Positions 7,170 through 14,254 of a DNA stretch of 61,177 nt are shown piece after piece. Each line of letters starts with the position of its first letter. Position 1 is the first letter of the stretch. A model generated the notes under the pieces. That model saw only the letters and a list, made by a program, of their open reading frames with translations, was not told the origin of the DNA and searched no databases. Source of the DNA: a virus. A program made the position numbers and the translations under genes. The stretch is from the IMG/VR virus record IMGVR_UViG_3300025009_000108, positions 1-61,177 of that record. One strand, given 5' to 3'.

Positions 7170-7379
7170 TCATTTCGGATGCGACTTTGCTAATGCCTTG
7201 TTGATAAAACCAGTCACGAATATTGGGCAGTGGTCAGAATGTGCGCGGTAATGCGTCTTGACCTCGTAAAAACAATCGCATTCCAAATTTTCGAATGTTC
7301 GGAGGAGCCAATCCAATACTTCTTCATACTTTTTAACCTTGCGTTCTAACTCACGTATTTTGGCCTTGTCGGCGTCCAT
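7170..7379 (-). CDS. Small coiled-coil/cysteine protein (69 aa)
   Basis: The start at 7379 (MDADKAKIRELERK) is chosen for GGGAGGG 5 nt upstream. A heptad-like helix (about 5-30) is followed by a C-x-C and H/C-containing part (CDCFYEV...HSDHCPIF). No known family. Confidence 0.62.
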   Translation of the reverse strand: MDADKAKIRELERKVKKYEEVLDWLLRTFENLECDCFYEVKTHYRAHSDHCPIFVTGFINKALAKSHPK

Positions 7380-7415
7380 AAATTCCCTCCCAAAGTCGTA
7401 AAAAGCATTACCCAC

Positions 7416-7440
7416 GTTAAAAAATCTCAACAGTAACCGG
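7416..7440 (-). repeat. Leader repeat, copy 2
   Basis: Second copy of the leader motif at 7140-7163, with one substitution and one extra T. It lies 36 nt upstream of the gene starting at 7379. Confidence 0.6.
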
Positions 7441-7467
7441 ACCGTTACGCTTGTCGCCGGGAGATCT

Positions 7468-7668
7468 TTACCGCTCCAGATTGAATCCTATCTCTCGGTC
7501 AACATCACGAACCCCCTCAAAGATCACAAACGGCTTTCCTCGCCTGATCTCGACCTCGTAGCCGCAATCTTCGCACCTGTATACGCACGCAGCTCCTAAC
7601 CTTCCAGATGGCTTTGTGTAGGTGCATTGTTCGGATTGAAGGGTTGTTTCGCAGTTTGGGCAGTCCAT
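7468..7668 (-). CDS. Zinc-ribbon protein (66 aa)
   Basis: It starts MDCPNCETTL and has a second pair YRCEDCGYEVEI, giving a classic CxxC...CxxC zinc ribbon, followed by a VRDVDREIGF tail. AGAGGATT precedes the ATG. It is probably a nucleic-acid or protein-binding accessory factor; the function is unknown. Confidence 0.7.
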   Translation of the reverse strand: MDCPNCETTLQSEQCTYTKPSGRLGAACVYRCEDCGYEVEIRRGKPFVIFEGVRDVDREIGFNLER

Positions 7669-7705
7669 TGGTAAATCCTCTATATATCTTTGGATGTCGA
7701 TACTC

Positions 7706-7903
7706 TCATTCTGACCTCATATTGCAAGCGTCTATAGCTGCTTGCTTGGTTGGGTAGTCTACCTGTGCTGAATCAGTCATTGGGCATCCTACACGGTGTA
7801 GGCCGTCAAGAGAATATACATCTTTATAGGCGTGGTTTACCCACGGCCTTGTGTGGAGCACTATCATTTCACACCCGCAATAGGCGCATTGTTTAAGTGA
7901 CAT
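7706..7903 (-). CDS. Lar-like zinc-ribbon protein (65 aa)
   Basis: CAYCGCEM at the N-terminus, VGCP in the middle and a C-terminal YPTKQAAIDACNMR helix follow the layout of Lar-type restriction-alleviation proteins and relatives (CPFCG ... C..C ... T..EAI..WN.R). The second cysteine pair is incomplete (single GC). An anti-restriction role is only a family-level suggestion. Confidence 0.6.
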   Translation of the reverse strand: MSLKQCAYCGCEMIVLHTRPWVNHAYKDVYSLDGLHRVGCPMTDSAQVDYPTKQAAIDACNMRSE

Positions 7904-7906
7904 TTG

Positions 7907-8128
7907 TCAATCCTCCACAAGTCTATGATTCCTGCGAATCTGCCTTTTGCAAGCCCCTATGAGTTTGTCGTACAGCTCGATCCTGATTGAAGCCGTTCCA
8001 AGCTCATAAGTAGCGATTGATGCCCCTGGGATGCCGGTCTTTTTCGCAAGTTCCCTTTGCGTCAGGCCGGCAGCCTTGCGCATCTCCCTTAGACGTTTTG
8101 AATATTTGGTTGGTTTTTTTGTTCTCAT
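7907..8128 (-). CDS. XRE-family helix-turn-helix regulator
   Basis: The 73 residues form one HTH_3 domain: LREMRKAAGLTQRELAKKTGIPGASIATYELG is the canonical Cro/C1-type helix-turn-helix region. It is the first gene of the leftward block and faces the rightward recombination block across 135 bp, the usual place for an early switch regulator. A promoter match would start transcription at its ATG. It likely represses the divergent promoters; with no integrase seen, it need not imply lysogeny. Confidence 0.88.
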   Translation of the reverse strand: MRTKKPTKYSKRLREMRKAAGLTQRELAKKTGIPGASIATYELGTASIRIELYDKLIGACKRQIRRNHRLVED

Positions 8129-8134
8129 GGTTTC

Positions 8135-8163
8135 CTTTTACGATAATGGAAATCTTGTGTCAA
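8135..8163 (-). promoter_or_regulatory. Promoter for the XRE regulator
   Basis: On the minus strand TTGACA (8163-8158), a 17-nt spacer and TAAAAG (8140-8135). The predicted start about 7 nt downstream coincides with the ATG at 8128, suggesting leaderless expression, although AAAGGA is present upstream of the ATG. Confidence 0.45.
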
Positions 8164-8196
8164 CCAAAAAATATTACGAAACATGAAAAGTTTTGC

Positions 8197-8225
8197 TTGA
8201 CAGGCAAAAAACGGCTTGATAGATT
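8197..8225 (+). promoter_or_regulatory. Rightward early promoter with repeated half-sites
   Basis: TTGACA (8197-8202), a 17-nt spacer and TAGATT (8220-8225). GCTTGACAG (8195-8203) and GCTTGATAG (8214-8222) are near-identical and 19 bp apart, covering the -35 and -10 regions. They are candidate operators for the regulator at 7907-8128. Confidence 0.5.
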
Positions 8226-8263
8226 GCGACCATCAAACTGAAAAACTTTAAGGAGGGAAACCA

Positions 8264-8500
8264 ATGCGAAAAGTTATTATCGAAAAAGAAAATGAACAAA
8301 CAGTTTTGCTAGAAAGTATTACCCCAGCGAAGCCCATTTTTGCTGTGCGCAACGGCGGAATTGTTGGTATGATAATTTGCGAAGAGAGGGGATATATTCT
8401 CAGATACCCAACCGGGATTGGCGCCAATGGGCACCATCCGAGCATTCTCAAATGTGTTGAGTCTGTTGGAAAGCTCGGATTTAGTTTTGTGACAGAATAG
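8264..8500 (+). CDS. Small protein of unknown function (78 aa)
   Basis: First gene of the rightward block, with a strong AAGGAGGG 7 nt before the ATG. It is beta-rich with the repeated look of a small barrel (KPIFAVRNGGIVGMIICEE). No family recognised. It is followed by the 401-bp structured non-coding region. Confidence 0.72.
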   Translation: MRKVIIEKENEQTVLLESITPAKPIFAVRNGGIVGMIICEERGYILRYPTGIGANGHHPSILKCVESVGKLGFSFVTE

Positions 8501-8901
8501 TCCTTGTGGCGGCGGTGCAACGGAAATGCGCCAGCGGGTGACGACTTACCGCAACCAATCTTTGAGTCGTGTGGGCCACGAGAACCAACCTTCGCCCTTT
8601 AATTCGTGTAAGTTGCGCGCGTTCCTGTGGAGTCTGCGGACGTTGAAACAGGTAGCCACTAAACAACTTACAAACCGTTCCGGCGAGAACCTGGCCCGCC
8701 ACAAACAAATACAGAACGCTTTTGGCATTAAATTGGCCTCTATCGCGTGGACTCTGGTAGCCGGATAGCCTGACTCCGGCAAAACCCAACGGCTGGCGGT
8801 GAGCCAATATATCCGGTGGTCTAACAAAAGAAAGAGCAAGCGACTTCTCATATGCGTTACGGAGTGCCGGCGCAGAAGTAACAGTTGAACAGGAGTAAGC
8901 C
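8501..8901 (+). ncRNA. Candidate structured RNA region
   Basis: The 401 bp lack a convincing gene but hold several good stems: a 4-bp clamp closing GGCGGC...GCGCC (8508-8532); a hairpin at 8534-8552; a 9-bp stem TGTAAGTTG (8607-8615) with CAACTTACA (8664-8672), enclosing CCTGT/ACAGG and GTC/GAC; and GCCGGA/TCCGGC (8760-8780). The first module recurs at 13656-13697 with a different but still paired second hairpin. It is either a stable RNA or a long structured leader for the gene at 8902. Confidence 0.4.
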
Positions 8902-9552
8902 ATGCAAGAAAGGCCCATATTGTTCAGTTCTGAAATGGTCCGCGCTATTTTGGACGGGCGAAAAACGCAAACTCGCAGGATAGTTAAGCCACAACCAACC
9001 GAGCATCACCAATTCAAAAGTGTTATGTATGGGCATGAAAAGTTGGGGGGAAAATTCTCCGAAAGTGTGTTCCCAAAATGTTTTGTAAAACTTGTTGAGT
9101 GCCCATACGGAGTCCCGGGAGACCGGCTCTATGTTAAAGAGGCTTGGCAGACGGGAGAAAAGCTTGATGATATGAACGCTACCGAAATGGAGTCAGCGGC
9201 CCAAGAAGCAGGATACGAAAACGGGCCGTATGGCCCATTGTGGTATCCTGCCGATGGATCATATCGTCAATGGGGAGAACGCGACGCAATTGATTTCGGC
9301 AATCCCGGCCGCAAACGCTCATCAAGATTCATGCCCAAATGGGCAAGCCGGATAACGCTTGAGATAACGGAAGTTCGAGTTGAGCGGTTACAGGAAATCG
9401 GCCAAGGGTCGGCATGCGCCGAAGGATGCCCGACGCTAAATGAGCCGATAGAGTGGTTCAGCGTTCTTTGGGATTCAATAAACGGAAATATATACCCATG
9501 GGATAGCAATTGCTGGGTTTGGGTAATCTCATTCAAAAGGATAAAGCCATGA
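8902..9552 (+). CDS. ASCH-like phage protein ('morphogenetic protein' type)
   Basis: The 216 residues open with RPILFSSEMVRAILDGRKTQTRR, the signature of a very common phage family, continue with CPYGVPGDRLYVKEAW, and close with RFMPKWASRITLEI, VERLQEI and a W..NCWVWVISFKRI C-terminus. The fold is ASCH/PUA-like, suggesting RNA or modified-base binding; the old name 'morphogenetic protein' has little functional basis. AGGAG precedes the ATG. Confidence 0.82.
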   Translation: MQERPILFSSEMVRAILDGRKTQTRRIVKPQPTEHHQFKSVMYGHEKLGGKFSESVFPKCFVKLVECPYGVPGDRLYVKEAWQTGEKLDDMNATEMESAAQEAGYENGPYGPLWYPADGSYRQWGERDAIDFGNPGRKRSSRFMPKWASRITLEITEVRVERLQEIGQGSACAEGCPTLNEPIEWFSVLWDSINGNIYPWDSNCWVWVISFKRIKP

Positions 9553-9767
9553 ACGCCTACGAAGAATTGAAAGAATCCATCTCAAAAATAGAGGGCCTTT
9601 CAGTATCGGCCAGGGAGCTGACCTACTCGGTGATAGCCAACGCCGAACTTGACGAAGGCCACCTGGGGATTGACGCGCACGCAAAGCTGCAAACTGTCCG
9701 TAACCTAATGACCACGGCTAAGGAGTGCGCCGTATCGGCTATCGATATTTTAACTGAAGACGAATAG
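9549..9767 (+). CDS. Small helical protein of unknown function (72 aa)
   Basis: The ATG at 9549 overlaps the preceding TGA (ATGA). The product is acidic and predicted helical throughout. It sits immediately before the ERF recombinase gene, so it may be an accessory of the recombination module. Confidence 0.65.
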   Translation: MNAYEELKESISKIEGLSVSARELTYSVIANAELDEGHLGIDAHAKLQTVRNLMTTAKECAVSAIDILTEDE

Positions 9768-9780
9768 GGGGAGAATTAAA

Positions 9781-10539
9781 ATGGAAGAATCAAAGCAGTG
9801 CGATGTTGTCAAGTCTGTGCCCATGTCACTTGTGGGCAAGTCTCCGGCCGCCATCGCCATGGATGCCATGGAGCGCGGATATGGGAAAGAGGCACTTGAA
9901 GTACTTGAACGGATGCTTGAACTCCAGATCAGGTATGACGCTGTAGAGGCTAAAAAAGCCTATGTGGCGGCCATGTCGGCGTTCAAGGCAGACCCCCCAG
10001 AGATCATCAAGGACAAATCCGTTGGCTATGAAGCGAAGGGATCTAAGGTCGGCTACATGCATGCCAGCCTTTCAAACGTTACCGACAAAATCAACAAGGC
10101 CCTAAGCAAGAACGGATTATCAGTTGCGTGGACCACCGCACAAACCGACAAGGGAGTATGTGTTACATGCACCATAACTCACATCATGGGGCATTCCGAA
10201 AGCACATCGCTGACTGCTGGACCGGATACGACCGGGAGCAAGAACTCTATTCAGGCAATAGGAAGCACCATTAGTTACCTTGAACGCTATACGGTGTTGG
10301 CCCTTACCGGGCTTGCCACGCGCGATATGGACAACGACGGAGCTGATGAAAAAGAAACCATTTCAACCGACCAGTCCACAGAGATAAACGACCTGATAAA
10401 CTCAATCTATGGTGCAAATGCCACCAAAGGCCTTGCATGGCTCAAGACGGCGTTCAAGGTAAACGCTGTAGAAGATCTGCAAGCTTCTAAATACAACGAT
10501 GTTATAACGGCCCTAAACAGTGCAAGGGGGAAAAAATGA
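9781..10539 (+). CDS. erf: ERF-family single-strand annealing protein
   Basis: The 252 residues contain the ERF core: a helical start (A...ALE..LELQ...E..KAY..AM.AF), the YMHASLSNVTDKINKAL segment, TCTITH..GHSEST, and the diagnostic GSTISYLERYTVLALTGLAT followed by an acidic D.DNDGAD stretch. ERF proteins anneal complementary single strands during phage recombination and genome circularisation. It overlaps the exonuclease gene by 4 nt, the expected partner. Confidence 0.93.
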   Translation: MEESKQCDVVKSVPMSLVGKSPAAIAMDAMERGYGKEALEVLERMLELQIRYDAVEAKKAYVAAMSAFKADPPEIIKDKSVGYEAKGSKVGYMHASLSNVTDKINKALSKNGLSVAWTTAQTDKGVCVTCTITHIMGHSESTSLTAGPDTTGSKNSIQAIGSTISYLERYTVLALTGLATRDMDNDGADEKETISTDQSTEINDLINSIYGANATKGLAWLKTAFKVNAVEDLQASKYNDVITALNSARGKK

Positions 10540-11147
10540 TTGAGATATTTGATTCGTTCGAACAACGATCAGATGAATGGTTCGAAAAATGCCTTGGCTC
10601 AATAGGTGGTTCGAGCATCAGCAAGGTTGCAGCCAAGGGAGAGGGAAAGCAGCGCAAACAGTTGCTTTATGATATGGTTGGGGAGATCATATCCGGAAAG
10701 AAAAAAGAATCGTACACCAACCAATATATGCAGCTTGGCACTGAAAACGAGTCTGAGGCGCGAGACTATTACTCGTTGATAACCGGAAACGAAGTGCGCC
10801 AGGTTGCCTTGATTAAGGACTACCCACATAAGCATGTATCTCCTGACGGGCTTATCGGCGATGACGGAATGCTTGAAATCAAGAACGTGATACCATCTGT
10901 GTTTGTTGAGTACAAGATTACGGGCGCCATACCAACCGCCTATCGCAGACAAATGCAATGGGGCCTTTCTCGTTCTGGAAGAACATGGTGCGACTATTCT
11001 GTATATTGCCGCGACTTTGTTGGCAAGTGCGATCCGATATCAATCGTTCGCGTTGAGCGTGATGATAAGGAGATACGAGAACTTGAATTGGAGGCAGGTT
11101 ATTTTATCGAGGAAATGCTCTCACTCGTAAACAGGATAAGGGGGTAA
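10536..11147 (+). CDS. YqaJ-like / lambda-Exo family exonuclease
   Basis: The 203 residues fit the YqaJ viral recombinase family (PD-(D/E)xK fold). Visible are FEQRSDEWFEKCLGSIGGSSIS (the R...W...R-like N-terminus and G..S motif), MQLGTENESEARDYY (helix with the conserved glutamate), VSPDGLIGDDGMLEIKNV (catalytic D, E-x-K) and RRQMQWGLSRSG (QxQ-like helix). It would resect double-strand ends to 3' overhangs for the ERF protein. The start is coupled to the erf stop (ATGA). Confidence 0.92.
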   Translation: MIEIFDSFEQRSDEWFEKCLGSIGGSSISKVAAKGEGKQRKQLLYDMVGEIISGKKKESYTNQYMQLGTENESEARDYYSLITGNEVRQVALIKDYPHKHVSPDGLIGDDGMLEIKNVIPSVFVEYKITGAIPTAYRRQMQWGLSRSGRTWCDYSVYCRDFVGKCDPISIVRVERDDKEIRELELEAGYFIEEMLSLVNRIRG

Positions 11148-11148
11148 C

Positions 11149-11319
11149 ATGACAACAGCAAGGCAAGACCAAGACTTTGTCGGGCAGTTGATACCAAGCG
11201 ATCTTCTTGAGCAGTCCATTCAATGGATTCAAGACAACATGGAAATTGAAGACGTTTTCACATGGAAACAAATAGAATACTGGCTATCACAAAACGGTTA
11301 TCATCAGCATGAGGAGTAA
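11149..11319 (+). CDS. Small acidic protein (56 aa)
   Basis: The ATG lies 1 nt after the exonuclease stop, preceded by AAGGGGG. Rich in Q, W and I (QSIQWIQDNMEIED), probably helical; it ends QHEE. No family recognised. Confidence 0.6.
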   Translation: MTTARQDQDFVGQLIPSDLLEQSIQWIQDNMEIEDVFTWKQIEYWLSQNGYHQHEE

Positions 11320-11320
11320 C

Positions 11321-11593
11321 ATGAAACCAAAAACGAATTGGAACGGACTAACCGAAGAGTCTAAGGAGACTTTCTTCACTTTCTTTATGTGGTGCGAGTT
11401 TGGGCGTACTTCAGACGGTGGCAGACCCAAGACGTATTTAGAATGCCCTAACGGCACAATATGTAATTTTAGTTTATGTCACGTCCTATTCCCGTCAAAA
11501 ATGTCTTACTTATGTCCATGCCAAACTTACGGCAAGGATGCTTTTACAGCACTAAAGCAATGCCTAATCAAAAACGGATGGATTGAGGAATAA
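11321..11593 (+). CDS. Unknown protein with cysteines (90 aa)
   Basis: The start at 11321 uses GAGGAG within the end of the previous gene, 1 nt after its stop. Aromatic N-terminus (ETFFTFFMWCEF), then CPNGTIC and CPCQTYGKDA, suggest a small metal- or nucleic-acid-binding domain. The stop abuts ninB directly. Confidence 0.62.
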   Translation: MKPKTNWNGLTEESKETFFTFFMWCEFGRTSDGGRPKTYLECPNGTICNFSLCHVLFPSKMSYLCPCQTYGKDAFTALKQCLIKNGWIEE

Positions 11594-12016
11594 ATGATCG
11601 AAGCCACCCTATACCGCAAACGAGATGTGTTCATCCCCATGACAGAGGACGACAGGCAGCTATGCCATGACATAGAAGAAGGCGTCCCGTTGCGCGGCAA
11701 GTTCACAAGGAAGAAGGTTGACCAAAGGACTGTAGATCAAAACAAAAAAATGTGGGCCATGCTATCAGATATTGCAAAACAAGTGAATTGGTACGGGAAT
11801 TACTTGACCAAAGAAGACTGGAAAGATATACTTTCGGCATCCCTCAAGAAACAAAAAGCGGTCCCAGGCATCAACGGAGGGTTTGTTGTACTTGGCGCCA
11901 GAACTTCTAAAATGTCCATAAAAGAAATGATTGATATGATAGAATTGATGTATGTGTTTGGGGTTGAACATAATATTGTTTGGACAAAAAAGAAATCTAT
12001 GGAGGATTACGAATGA
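11594..12016 (+). CDS. ninB: NinB-like recombination protein
   Basis: The 140 residues align with the lambda NinB/Orf family: R.VDQNKKMWAMLSDIAKQVNWYG..L..EDWKDILSASLK, PGINGGFVVLGARTSKM and a C-terminal MYVFGVEHNIVW helix. Orf-type proteins act as recombination mediators loading annealing proteins on SSB-coated DNA. Its placement after ERF and the exonuclease fits. Confidence 0.9.
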   Translation: MIEATLYRKRDVFIPMTEDDRQLCHDIEEGVPLRGKFTRKKVDQRTVDQNKKMWAMLSDIAKQVNWYGNYLTKEDWKDILSASLKKQKAVPGINGGFVVLGARTSKMSIKEMIDMIELMYVFGVEHNIVWTKKKSMEDYE

Positions 12017-12330
12017 AAAAGACAATCACCCTACTTATCACCATCGCACTTTTCACCGCCTGCACAACATTGCAGGCCCAGGAACCGCAACCGGCAAAGG
12101 CAACAGAGCAGGCGCCCTCACCTGACAAGATCCAGGCCCGCCTAAAGGTGCTCGAACCTATGGCCAAGGAAGCCTTGGAGGCAGTCAAGAAAACGCCGCA
12201 ATGGGCCGCATACGAAGTCCAGCGCAAAGAAGCGGACGATGCCGGGAAGGTTGTCGAGACAACGCCTGAATGGAAGAAATTCCGGGCCGTACAGGTGGAG
12301 CAAGAGTATCTTTTGAAACTCAGCAAATGA
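12013..12330 (+). CDS. Exported or lipoprotein-like small protein (105 aa)
   Basis: The start at 12013 overlaps the ninB stop (ATGA). MKKTITLLITIALFTAC is a clear signal sequence; the C could be lipidated (LFTAC, atypical F at -3) or cleavage could follow LQA. The mature part is charged and helical, with two similar VKKTPQWAAYEVQRKEADDAG / VETTPEWKKFRAVQVEQEY segments. A periplasmic or membrane-attached role is inferred. It is unusual between recombination genes. Confidence 0.7.
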   Translation: MKKTITLLITIALFTACTTLQAQEPQPAKATEQAPSPDKIQARLKVLEPMAKEALEAVKKTPQWAAYEVQRKEADDAGKVVETTPEWKKFRAVQVEQEYLLKLSK

Positions 12331-12341
12331 GGAGGCCGGTA

Positions 12342-12551
12342 ATGATTTGCGCAAAATGTGGCGAAGAAAAAGACCTCTGTCAATCTGTAAGAATAGACAA
12401 TATACAGCAACCAAGAATTTGTAAAGAGTGCTTAATGAAAACCCTGGATGGGGATAAAACAATAAGCGACTTGTTTTGGTTAATCCAACTTGGTCAAGCT
12501 GGTGATAGCGAAAGCATAGAAAATTTGAAAAGAATTTCTAACCCATCTTGA
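12342..12551 (+). CDS. Zinc-ribbon protein (69 aa)
   Basis: The start at 12342 has GAGGAGG upstream. CAKCGEEKDLC and ICKECLMK form a zinc ribbon; the C-terminus is helical and acidic. Unknown function. Confidence 0.65.
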   Translation: MICAKCGEEKDLCQSVRIDNIQQPRICKECLMKTLDGDKTISDLFWLIQLGQAGDSESIENLKRISNPS

Positions 12552-12604
12552 AACTAAGCAAATAGAGCTACCGGCAAGGCAGGGGTAGCCATGGAGGAAA
12601 GCAG

Positions 12605-12817
12605 ATGACAACAATAGCTGATTTAGTCTTAGACAACGGAGAGTTGGTTAGACTGGAATGCAAGGATTCGGACCAAGACGAATTTTACGAGTCGATAGGA
12701 GACTGTCTGAAGCGCCGTGATTGGTGGAGTCCGGAGCGTTTTGTTGGATGCAAGGCCACATACCTAGGGCATTATCTGGATCGCGTAAACATGGCCCGCG
12801 TAATAGGCATGATGTAG
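12605..12817 (+). CDS. Small acidic protein (70 aa)
   Basis: ATGGAGGAAAGCAG precedes the ATG. The protein is rich in D, E, R and W with no hydrophobic segment, ending in LDRVNMARVIGMM. The 53-bp leader contains a GCTACC/GGTAGC hairpin. No family recognised. Confidence 0.6.
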   Translation: MTTIADLVLDNGELVRLECKDSDQDEFYESIGDCLKRRDWWSPERFVGCKATYLGHYLDRVNMARVIGMM

Positions 12818-12879
12818 TGGCCATCGATCTTCCACAAAAACATATTGACAAAGGTAAACTTACAAGGTAATATCGAGTC

Positions 12880-13029
12880 ATGAAAATAAAACTCAAAACA
12901 CAATTGAAATGCAGGCGCTGCGGTCACAAATGGAACCCTCGCAAGACAGAAGTGCGAATTTGCCCTCGATGTAAATCGGCTTGGTGGGATACAGCTAAAA
13001 CAGGTAGTAATACAAAGGCCGTGCAATGA
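12880..13029 (+). CDS. Zinc-ribbon protein (49 aa)
   Basis: The sequence contains CRRCGHKWNPRK and RICPRCKSAWWDT, a compact zinc ribbon seen in many small phage proteins. The stop overlaps the HNH nuclease start by 4 nt. No strong Shine-Dalgarno is visible. Confidence 0.65.
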   Translation: MKIKLKTQLKCRRCGHKWNPRKTEVRICPRCKSAWWDTAKTGSNTKAVQ

Positions 13030-13325
13030 CCCCACGCCCAAAACAAAAAGTTACCCGTCTTCACGGCAAGGCCGAACGCGAACTTCGTCGCCAAGTCTAC
13101 GAACGCGCAATGGGCATATGCCAAGAGTGCGGAATATTCGCACCTCTTTATGACCAAGACGGTAACTTCAATTTATGGACCTGCGGACACCGTGCCCACA
13201 TCAAGAGCAAGGGTTCTGGAGGAGAAGACAGTCTGCAAAATTCTCGCTGGCTTTGTTATGGATGTCATATCAACAAAGAGCATGGCCCGAAGTGGTCAAA
13301 TAGCCCAACCAAGCGCGAAACCTAA
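13026..13325 (+). CDS. HNH endonuclease-like protein
   Basis: The 99 residues show a basic N-terminus, CQECG (first zinc pair), CGHRAHIKSKGSGGEDSLQNSRWLC (H...H..G...S..N.RWLC, the HNH beta-beta-alpha-Me core) and CHINKEH (second zinc pair and final His). This matches small phage HNH proteins. It is co-translated with the upstream zinc-ribbon gene (ATGA). Here it is in the recombination block, away from the usual site beside terminase. Confidence 0.82.
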   Translation: MTPRPKQKVTRLHGKAERELRRQVYERAMGICQECGIFAPLYDQDGNFNLWTCGHRAHIKSKGSGGEDSLQNSRWLCYGCHINKEHGPKWSNSPTKRET

Positions 13326-13389
13326 CGCGCCCAACACGGGCCGTAATTGAGATGAACGCATGGCCCATGGAAACTTTAAAGGAGGAAGT

Positions 13390-13635
13390 ATGAAAGAGAT
13401 CAACAAATTAACACAGGTGCAGATGAAATTATTTATATGCACGGCATTAGACACACAAGGAAAGAGAATTCCACACACCGTCATAGTAAAAACTACTGGC
13501 CTTGGTTACGTTGAGGCGATGTTGGAACAAGAATTACTTAATTTAGATAATTATAAAATTGAGGAAATGCAGGATGAACGCGGTATTATGATTTTATTGT
13601 ATGAATCTGAGCCGTTTGTAGAATTAATATCTTAG
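13390..13635 (+). CDS. Small protein of unknown function (81 aa)
   Basis: The start at 13390 has AAAGGAGGAAGT upstream, part of a leader (GAAACTTTAAAGGAG) also present before the gene at 13802. Acidic helical protein with a T-x-L-G-Y segment; no family recognised. Confidence 0.65.
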   Translation: MKEINKLTQVQMKLFICTALDTQGKRIPHTVIVKTTGLGYVEAMLEQELLNLDNYKIEEMQDERGIMILLYESEPFVELIS

Positions 13636-13655
13636 TGGAAAATAACCTTTTAGAT

Positions 13656-13697
13656 GGCGGCACGGCGGAAATGCGCCTGCGATATGTAGGAATCGCA
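13656..13697 (+). ncRNA. Structured element, second copy
   Basis: GGCGG..CGGAAATGCGCC (13656-13677) matches the module at 8508-8532 and is followed directly by TGCGAT/ATCGCA (13678-13683 with 13692-13697). At 8534-8552 the equivalent hairpin has different bases but is still paired. Sequence change with retained pairing suggests selection on RNA structure. The region to 13780 is non-coding leader of the next gene. Confidence 0.4.
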
Positions 13698-13801
13698 CAA
13701 CACCGTACTACGATGCCGGGCCTGCGGGCGGGTAAGGAATTATAACCAGGCCAAGACCGTGGCGTTGAGAACACGCACCATCGAAACTTTAAAGGAGAGA
13801 T

Positions 13802-13999
13802 ATGCATACGCAGCCCATTCCAGAAAGCGAAGGAACTTTTCAGGAGCCAAAAACAATTACCGCCTACTGCCGAAAGTGCAAGAAACAACAACCAATCACT
13901 TTCGCGGTGTGGGAATCAAGTTGCGGCGGTTACGAGGATAACAAATTTACCTGTAGCGTTTGTGGCCATAGTTGGTGGGTGGACGGACCAGATTCTTAA
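13802..13999 (+). CDS. Zinc-ribbon protein (65 aa), possibly truncated by an in-frame stop
   Basis: AAAGGAGAGAT precedes the ATG. CRKCKKQQPITF and CSVCGHSWWVDG form a zinc ribbon. After the TAA at 13997 the same frame stays open for 32 more codons to 14098, rich in A and E and ending AKKGW, so the gene may once have been, or may by readthrough be, about 97 residues. Confidence 0.7.
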   Translation: MHTQPIPESEGTFQEPKTITAYCRKCKKQQPITFAVWESSCGGYEDNKFTCSVCGHSWWVDGPDS

Positions 14000-14098
14000 T
14001 CAACCAAAATCCAGGCCTGCGAAGCGAGAAGCTATGAAGCAGAGGCGAAAGCCATCCTAGTGGCGGATAAGCCTGAATGCGCAAAGAAAGGTTGGTAA
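14000..14098 (+). other. In-frame extension after stop, or small structured RNA
   Basis: The 32 codons after the TAA at 13997 read STKIQACEARSYEAE and onward to a second TAA at 14096. The same bases fold plausibly: CAACC (14001-14005) with GGTTG (14090-14094), a CAGGC/GCCTG stem and a GGC-GAAA-GCC tetraloop hairpin (14044-14053). GTGGCGG...AATGCGC resembles the start of the elements at 8508 and 13656. Both readings are tentative. Confidence 0.3.
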
Positions 14099-14127
14099 TT
14101 ATGAATCTTTACTTGGAGGGGGTGGGT

Positions 14128-14241
14128 ATGGAAGACTGGAATAACAGTAGTGAAGATATTGTATTATACTGTTTTTTCGTGTCAACCATACTTAACACTA
14201 GATCGCAATTTAATAATATTATTATTTATATGTTTACTTAA
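14128..14241 (+). CDS. Possible small hydrophobic peptide (37 aa)
   Basis: ATG at 14128 with GGAGGGGGTGGGT upstream (an alternative ATG is at 14101 in frame). The sequence has a hydrophobic LYCFFVSTIL segment and an AT-rich end. It may be a small membrane peptide or non-coding; the stretch 14140-14250 is markedly AT-rich. Confidence 0.3.
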   Translation: MEDWNNSSEDIVLYCFFVSTILNTRSQFNNIIIYMFT

Positions 14242-14254
14242 ATAGGCTAATACT

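Noticed and set aside
8481-8918. Minus- and plus-strand frames in the non-coding region
   Set aside because: No ribosome sites, low-quality composition, and they run through stable hairpins.
14000-14100. tRNA gene
   Set aside because: No acceptor stem with a T-loop GTTCGA-like consensus; only unrelated stems.
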